A stretch of DNA of 64,000 bases. Source: an uncultured Desulfuromonas sp. Its GTDB lineage: Bacteria > Desulfobacterota > Desulfuromonadia > Desulfuromonadales > Desulfuromonadaceae. Under the pieces are notes generated by a model that did no database searches, had not been told where the DNA came from, and saw only the letters and a program-made list of their open reading frames with translations. The position numbers and the translations under genes were made by a program. The stretch is from NCBI RefSeq assembly GCF_963666745.1, contig NZ_OY762961.1, positions 1,042,001 to 1,106,000 on the forward strand, in the 5' to 3' direction. Shown one piece after another: positions 60,302 through 64,000 of this stretch. Position 1 is the first letter of the stretch. Each line of letters begins with the position of its first letter.

Positions 60302-60324
60302 GGGAAAAAAACGAATAATTTCTC

Positions 60325-60353
60325 TTGACTTGGGCGGTCAAATACTGGACAAT
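60325..60353 (+). promoter_or_regulatory. Putative sigma70 promoter of the tRNA-Pro gene
   Basis: TTGACT (60325-60330), 17-base spacer, GACAAT (60348-60353), 16 bases before the tRNA. Confidence 0.55.
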
Positions 60354-60369
60354 CCGCATCGTTATTTGT

Positions 60370-60447
<78 letters not shown>

Positions 60448-60463
60448 TTATAACAATGACTTA

Positions 60464-60490
60464 GGCCACTTCTTACGAGGTGGCCTTTTT
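60464..60490 (+). terminator. Rho-independent terminator after tRNA-Pro
   Basis: GGCCACTTC, loop TTAC, GAGGTGGCC, then TTTTT; one G-U pair in a 9-bp stem. Confidence 0.85.
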
Positions 60491-60602
60491 GCGTTTTGGA
60501 TTAAATGCTGATCTGGTGCCCGTTCCGTGCCCGTTTGTTCCAGACTCAATCTTTTTTCTGTCCTCATTCCGGGAAAAGTTCAATTCCTCTTGCTGATATT
60601 TT

Positions 60603-60617
60603 CGTAACCGGTAACGA
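60603..60617 (+). repeat. 15-base repeat flanking the small gene at 60638, copy 1
   Basis: CGTAACCGGTAACGA; differs in one base from CGTAACCTGTAACGA at 60914-60928. Copy 1 lies 20 bases before the start codon, copy 2 begins at the stop codon. Could be operators for the encoded protein or traces of insertion. Confidence 0.6.
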
Positions 60618-60637
60618 TATCGTAAAAAGGGGGAACG

Positions 60638-60913
60638 ATGATCGACAAGAAGACTTCCAGTAATCAGGATGCCACACCAAAACGTTCAGGCCGTCCCAGA
60701 AAGCACGATTCCGACAAAGCAAGGGTTCAAGCTTGGCGTGCCGAAAAGAAACACTCTGGACGTCGCATCGATTGTCATGTGGGGATGGAGGCAAGCAGCA
60801 GAATCGTTTTACTGGCCAAGGTGTGGGAGTGCTCTATTGCGGCCGCTGTTGAGAGGTGCATCATTGAAACGGCGGCTCAACACCATGAGGAGCTTTTCCC
60901 GTCAGATGAATAA
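60638..60913 (+). CDS. Small basic protein with GRPRK (AT-hook-like) motif
   Basis: 91 residues. The N-terminal 40 residues are basic and contain PKRSGRPRKHDSDKARVQAWRAEKK, with GRPRK as in AT-hooks. The C-terminal half (MEASSRIVLLAKVWECSIAAAVERCIIETA) looks like a ribbon-helix-helix or helical dimerisation unit. Probably a small DNA-binding protein of the element. Strong ribosome binding site (AAGGGGG). Flanked by two 15-base repeats. Target unknown. Confidence 0.75.
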   Translation: MIDKKTSSNQDATPKRSGRPRKHDSDKARVQAWRAEKKHSGRRIDCHVGMEASSRIVLLAKVWECSIAAAVERCIIETAAQHHEELFPSDE

Positions 60914-60928
60914 CGTAACCTGTAACGA
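60914..60928 (+). repeat. 15-base repeat flanking the small gene at 60638, copy 2
   Basis: CGTAACCTGTAACGA; 14 of 15 bases match copy 1 at 60603-60617. Confidence 0.6.
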
Positions 60929-61091
60929 AACTTGACGTGGTGAACCTAAGCGTTCACATCCATTTCACGCTGCCTTTCTCGTAATCCCCCACTTTAGACC
61001 TATCCATAAAAATTAGAATTATTGAATTCAGGGGCATCTCTCCGTATTGTTAACTGTTTGTATTTTTATGGCATCTAAACTGGAGGGACGC

Positions 61092-61718
61092 ATGGCATTG
61101 CTCCACGATACTGACGGACAGCCGCTAAACAGACGATTCAATAATGCGCGCTTAACAGATCGATCAACCGATGAACTTCTTGGGTTATGTAAAGGTATCG
61201 TCGCAGACGGGACAGTGCATCAAAAAGAAGCTGAGTATATCGTCAAGTGGTTGCAATCAAACAACATGGCCCTCGATATTTGGCCTGGAAACATTATTGC
61301 TGAACGCATCACCCACCATCTAAGGGATGGCGTTCTCGATAAAGATGAATCAGAAGATTTGTTGCAGCTCCTACTTGACGTTACCGGGGAAGAATTTCAA
61401 ACCATAACGCCAGACAATATGAGCACTAGGTGTTTTGACGAACCACAGCCGCCTGTCACATTTCAAGATAAACAGTTTTGCCTGACAGGAAAGTTCGCGC
61501 TCGGTCCGCGTAAATCCTGCGAAAAAGAAATCATCGACCTTGGCGGATCAACCGGAAACCTGATCAAAACAACAGATTATCTCGTCATCGGTTGCATCGG
61601 ATCTCGCGACTGGATGCACACCAGCTATGGCCGGAAAATCGAAAAAGCGAAAGAGTGGCAAAAGCAGGGGCACAGTATTGTCATAATTTCAGAAGATCAT
61701 TGGGCTTCATATCTCTAG
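61092..61718 (+). CDS. BRCT-domain protein with N-terminal TerB-like region
   Basis: 208 residues from ATG 61092 (GGAGGGACG upstream). Residues about 18-100 form a helical region resembling TerB/DnaJ-C folds (LGLCKGIVADGTVHQKEAEYIVKWL and LRDGVLDKDESEDLLQLL). The C-terminal 85 residues are a BRCT domain: FCLTGKFALGPRKSCEKEIIDLGG and TTDYLVIGC, then the closing Trp region, very like the BRCT of NAD-dependent DNA ligase. No ligase domain is present. Proteins of this build are often mobile-element cargo; function unknown. Confidence 0.85.
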   Translation: MALLHDTDGQPLNRRFNNARLTDRSTDELLGLCKGIVADGTVHQKEAEYIVKWLQSNNMALDIWPGNIIAERITHHLRDGVLDKDESEDLLQLLLDVTGEEFQTITPDNMSTRCFDEPQPPVTFQDKQFCLTGKFALGPRKSCEKEIIDLGGSTGNLIKTTDYLVIGCIGSRDWMHTSYGRKIEKAKEWQKQGHSIVIISEDHWASYL

Positions 61719-61727
61719 GAGGGGGCT

Positions 61728-62120
61728 ATGGCTATCATCGCTTGCGAGAAATGCGGCAGTAAATACAGCGACAAATCACCCGACGGGTGCCAGAATTGCA
61801 CCCCAGTGGGGAGGAAAGGATTAAATATTACTTGTCCCTTGTGTAGAACGGGGGCAATGGAACAATCGACAGCACAGCTTTTCACAGATCACTTTGTTCG
61901 TTTTTGCGGTGGCATCTTTGTCGTTCCGGCATTTATAGGAATCTTCTCTGCCTTTGCATACCTCTTTTCAGGAAACGGGATACCCTTTTCAGTCCGGTTT
62001 GGAGTGTTTAGCGGGGTTGTTGTTGCAAGCATGATCTCAGGGGTTGCAGGCTGGATTATTTTATCCAAACGCAATGTTTGGAAGTGTACAACCTGTGGTC
62101 ACTATCTGCCTCGCCAATGA
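61728..62120 (+). CDS. Zinc-ribbon protein with two membrane helices
   Basis: 130 residues. N-terminal CEKCGSKYSDKSPDGCQNC and CPLCRTG give two pairs of CxxC-type zinc ligands; a last pair CTTCG is near the C-terminus. Between them are TM helices at about 65-85 (GGIFVVPAFIGIFSAFAYLF) and 91-113. Starts nine bases after the BRCT gene, with GGAGGGGGCT as ribosome binding site. Function unknown; likely works with the upstream gene. Confidence 0.75.
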   Translation: MAIIACEKCGSKYSDKSPDGCQNCTPVGRKGLNITCPLCRTGAMEQSTAQLFTDHFVRFCGGIFVVPAFIGIFSAFAYLFSGNGIPFSVRFGVFSGVVVASMISGVAGWIILSKRNVWKCTTCGHYLPRQ

Positions 62121-62196
62121 ATTTGTTTAGCCATTGTGTCCACAAAACGATTTGAAGGTTTTTTACAGATCGGCTGTACTGTTTGATTGAGAAACA

Positions 62197-62406
62197 TTAA
62201 GCGTTCACATCCATCTCACTCTCAGCCACATACCGTTCAAGTTCCCCATGGGGTATCCGTATCAGCTTCACAGAGCCAAAGCGAAAGGCCCTGATCCCGC
62301 CTTCCTCCGGTCCACGGTCGATCAGATCGTAAACATGCTGGCGACTGACTCCCAGAGCGTTGGCGAACTCCTTTACGGTCAGGAACTGGTTTGATTGGTC
62401 GCGCAT
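62197..62406 (-). CDS. Excisionase-like helix-turn-helix protein
   Basis: 69 residues. FLTVKEFANALGVSRQHVYDLIDRG is the winged-helix/MerR-like HTH of AlpA/Xis-type proteins, followed by FRFGSVKLIRIPHGELERYV, the wing and recognition segment. AGGAGAAC precedes the ATG at 62406. Probable directionality factor or regulator of the element. Confidence 0.85.
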   Translation of the reverse strand: MRDQSNQFLTVKEFANALGVSRQHVYDLIDRGPEEGGIRAFRFGSVKLIRIPHGELERYVAESEMDVNA

Positions 62407-62623
62407 GTTGTTCTCCTCTTGGCAACAATGCTGTTGTTATTGGTGTTGCTTATGGTTTTAATGGGTCCTTCTTGGCGATTGCTGTAGAGCGGGTGGTAAA
62501 CGCCCGGTCCTTGCCTATGTAAACTATTGAAATGGCAGTGTAAATTATCAATAAAATAAGCACAAGCCTGTTTTGAAACACATTTCTGAACTCTTTTTTC
62601 TGATCATCTATAGGCAAATCCTA

Positions 62624-63274
62624 TTAATTCTCTGCCGTGTCCGCAACTTTGCTGCTTGCCAAATATTCCAGCGCTTCATAGATTTCCTGTTGCAACAACT
62701 TTTGAACATCCGGCCATTCCAGATCTTCCGTCATTGGCGCCACCTTGGCCGGAATTTCCAGCAACCGCCCCTTGGCCATTTCAATCCTCTTTGCCAGCCA
62801 TGCTTTGACTTCACTTGCCGGCAGAAGCTCCCGGCGCTCCTTCAAAACATCCAGAAGGGAGGCTTCCGATTTGCGTAACAGCTCAATGCTGTTCTGCCAA
62901 ACACGGAAATAATTCTCAGTGTCTGGATCCTTCCGGCTGAACGCCGCTTGCCATTTGCTGTGGGCTTTGACCTCGGCAGTGCGTAAACGCTCCAGGGCGG
63001 CTTGAAGTCCTTCAGGGCCGTTTTCTTCCTCGGTCTCTTCTGCTGGCGGGACTGACTGGGGTTGGCTTACACTGAGATCTGACAGTATCTTCTTAGCGGT
63101 ATAGCGCACTTTGGATTGAGGGCTTTTGGTGGCCAGTATCCACTGGCACACGGCCACCAGATCATAACGGCGGCGAGTCTTCGGGCATCCTTCGTTTTTA
63201 TACCAGCGCGAAACCTGGCAATCCGATACGCACAACTTTTCCGCCAGCTCTTTTCCCGTCAGCAATTTATTCAT
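62624..63274 (-). CDS. Nu1-like DNA-binding protein (terminase small subunit type)
   Basis: 216 residues. The N-terminal MNKLLTGKELAEKLCVSDCQVSRWYKNEGCPKTRRRYDL is the winged HTH of Nu1-like terminase small subunits. The rest is helical and charged (EGLQAALERLRTAEVKAHSKWQAAF and ELLPASEVKAWLAKRI), as in such proteins. Overlaps the nuclease-like gene by eight bases. GGAGGGAAATCA precedes the start. Could be a packaging or replication protein of the element. Confidence 0.75.
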   Translation of the reverse strand: MNKLLTGKELAEKLCVSDCQVSRWYKNEGCPKTRRRYDLVAVCQWILATKSPQSKVRYTAKKILSDLSVSQPQSVPPAEETEEENGPEGLQAALERLRTAEVKAHSKWQAAFSRKDPDTENYFRVWQNSIELLRKSEASLLDVLKERRELLPASEVKAWLAKRIEMAKGRLLEIPAKVAPMTEDLEWPDVQKLLQQEIYEALEYLASSKVADTAEN

Positions 63275-63716
63275 TGATTTCCCTCCTGATCCGCTTTGTT
63301 GGTGTGTGTGGTGCCGTTCTTATTGCGCCAGACTCTTTCCTTGGTAGTATCTGTTCTCTAAAAAGTAGGCAGAATGCGTCTAAACTAAGCTGTGCCGTGT
63401 GATCGCCGGTCAAGGCAGGCCATATATCGTTTAGGCGAACAACGAAGCTCCACGGCCTTCTGCTTTGACGATATGCCAAAACGGGTTTTTGGCCGGTGCG
63501 TTGTGCCTGCTCGACTGTTTGCTTCCACCATGCCGTCAGGTTCAACCTCTCTTGACGCTTCACTTCCAGCGCCCAGCCGGTCAGTCCGTCCAGATCGTGG
63601 CCACCTTCGCGGGTTTGTAGCAGGTTGCGGGTAATGTCCGCCCCCAGTTCATCGGAAAGCAGCTTGGCCAGTTCCCTTTCGCCTGCCGCTCCTTTGTTAC
63701 GCTGCATTGCTCCCAT
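63267..63716 (-). CDS. Putative PDDEXK-type Holliday-junction-resolvase-like nuclease
   Basis: 149 residues from the ATG at 63716, preceded by AAGGATACGACT; longer frames upstream overlap the helicase gene. RNKGAAGERELAKLLSDELGADITRNLLQTREGGHDLDGLTGWALEVKR shows the E...D...ExK arrangement of restriction-like nucleases (Glu near 13, Asp near 41, ExK in LEVKR near 51). C-terminal residues are basic. Ten bases after the helicase stop. Confidence 0.75.
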   Translation of the reverse strand: MGAMQRNKGAAGERELAKLLSDELGADITRNLLQTREGGHDLDGLTGWALEVKRQERLNLTAWWKQTVEQAQRTGQKPVLAYRQSRRPWSFVVRLNDIWPALTGDHTAQLSLDAFCLLFREQILPRKESGAIRTAPHTPTKRIRREINE

Positions 63717-63726
63717 AGTCGTATCC

Positions 63727-64000
63727 TTATGCCGCAGATTCAAAACGGACGAATTCACCACGCCATAGAACCGGGATGGAAATGTTTCGCTCCCCCTGGC
63801 GTTGTTTCTCAATGATGATTTCAGCCTTCTGCTGGTGCTTGCGGTAGTTGTGGCTTTGGGTGTCTCTCCTGTCACGACAATCCCGGCAATAGGCAGATTC
63901 TCGATAGGGGAACAGGATAACGTCCGCATCCTGCTCGATCTCTCCGGACTCGCGAAGGTCAGCCATGACCGGGCGCTTGTCCTCGCGAGAATCGACCGCT
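63727..64000 (-). CDS. dnaB: Replicative DNA helicase (DnaB type), C-terminal fragment
   Basis: About 91 C-terminal residues are visible; the gene continues beyond the right edge. [27 protein letters not shown] is the conserved motif 4 region of DnaB. Later sequence [25 protein letters not shown] is the typical DnaB end. Between them, [15 protein letters not shown] is a Cys-rich insert not usual in chromosomal DnaB, so this is probably a phage-type helicase. Confidence 0.9.
   Translation of the reverse strand, partial: AVDSREDKRPVMADLRESGEIEQDADVILFPYRESAYCRDCRDRRDTQSHNYRKHQQKAEIIIEKQRQGERNISIPVLWRGEFVRFESAA

Overview
The window looks like a chromosomal segment of an anaerobic, respiring deltaproteobacterium of the Desulfuromonas/Geobacter kind (Desulfuromonadota). 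This is an inference from gene content: a periplasmic c-type heme protein, indolepyruvate:ferredoxin oxidoreductase with phenylacetate-CoA ligases, several GGDEF/EAL proteins, a TRAP transporter with a TatT lipoprotein, and many cobalamin-binding radical SAM enzymes. No rRNA or CRISPR array is present. One tRNA gene (Pro, GGG) is seen near the right end.

Region 1 (1-22.4 kb) is ordinary chromosome. It holds a GGDEF protein fragment, a DUF3365-type heme protein, a large Cache-PAS-GGDEF-EAL protein, aconitase acnA, a nitroreductase, a second GGDEF protein with the RNA cyclic phosphodiesterase thpR, a YkgJ-like Cys-cluster protein, a DUF1015 protein, and a TatT-DctP-DctQ-DctM TRAP operon. The coaD-rsmD-yhbY group runs leftward. 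An AcuC-like deacetylase with an unknown partner, a possible 26-residue membrane protein, a FadL-type porin and trmJ follow.

Region 2 (22.57-51.92 kb) is the notable part: about 29 kb, all on the + strand, mostly with overlapping stop/start codons. It encodes a dedicated type II fatty-acid/polyene pathway. There are four ketosynthases with complete active sites, one ketosynthase-like protein without the nucleophilic Cys, one short ketosynthase-like protein, three acyl carrier proteins, a FabG reductase, two hotdog dehydratase-like proteins, a hotdog thioesterase, an AMP-ligase and an MIO-type aromatic/histidine ammonia-lyase. Export and lipid-attachment genes include LolA, MMPL, a DUF3261 lipoprotein, two acyltransferases, a GT2-DUF2062 glycosyltransferase and an ABC-2 exporter. 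This inventory matches aryl-polyene (APE) clusters. It also carries a CrtI/CrtISO-like flavoprotein, three consecutive B12-binding radical SAM proteins, and a BtrH-like acyltransferase, which resemble gene sets proposed for ladderane-type lipids rather than classic APE. My working model: an amino acid is deaminated to an arylacrylate, activated, extended on ACPs to a polyene, modified by radical SAM chemistry, and exported to the outer membrane. The cluster falls into four blocks, 22.6-29.6, 30.6-39.0, 39.4-45.6 and 45.6-51.9 kb. The second block is bounded by two inverted copies of a hairpin-rich repeat.

Region 3 (52.1-60.3 kb) holds a Na/Pi cotransporter-PhoU protein with a Ppx/GppA phosphatase, then an iorA-iorB-paaK-ACT-paaK operon for arylpyruvate and arylacetate metabolism.

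Region 4 (60.37-64 kb) starts at tRNA-Pro(GGG) and looks like the left end of an integrated phage-like element. It has three small rightward accessory genes, then leftward genes for an excisionase-like protein, a Nu1-like protein, a nuclease-like protein and the C-terminus of a DnaB helicase cut by the window end.
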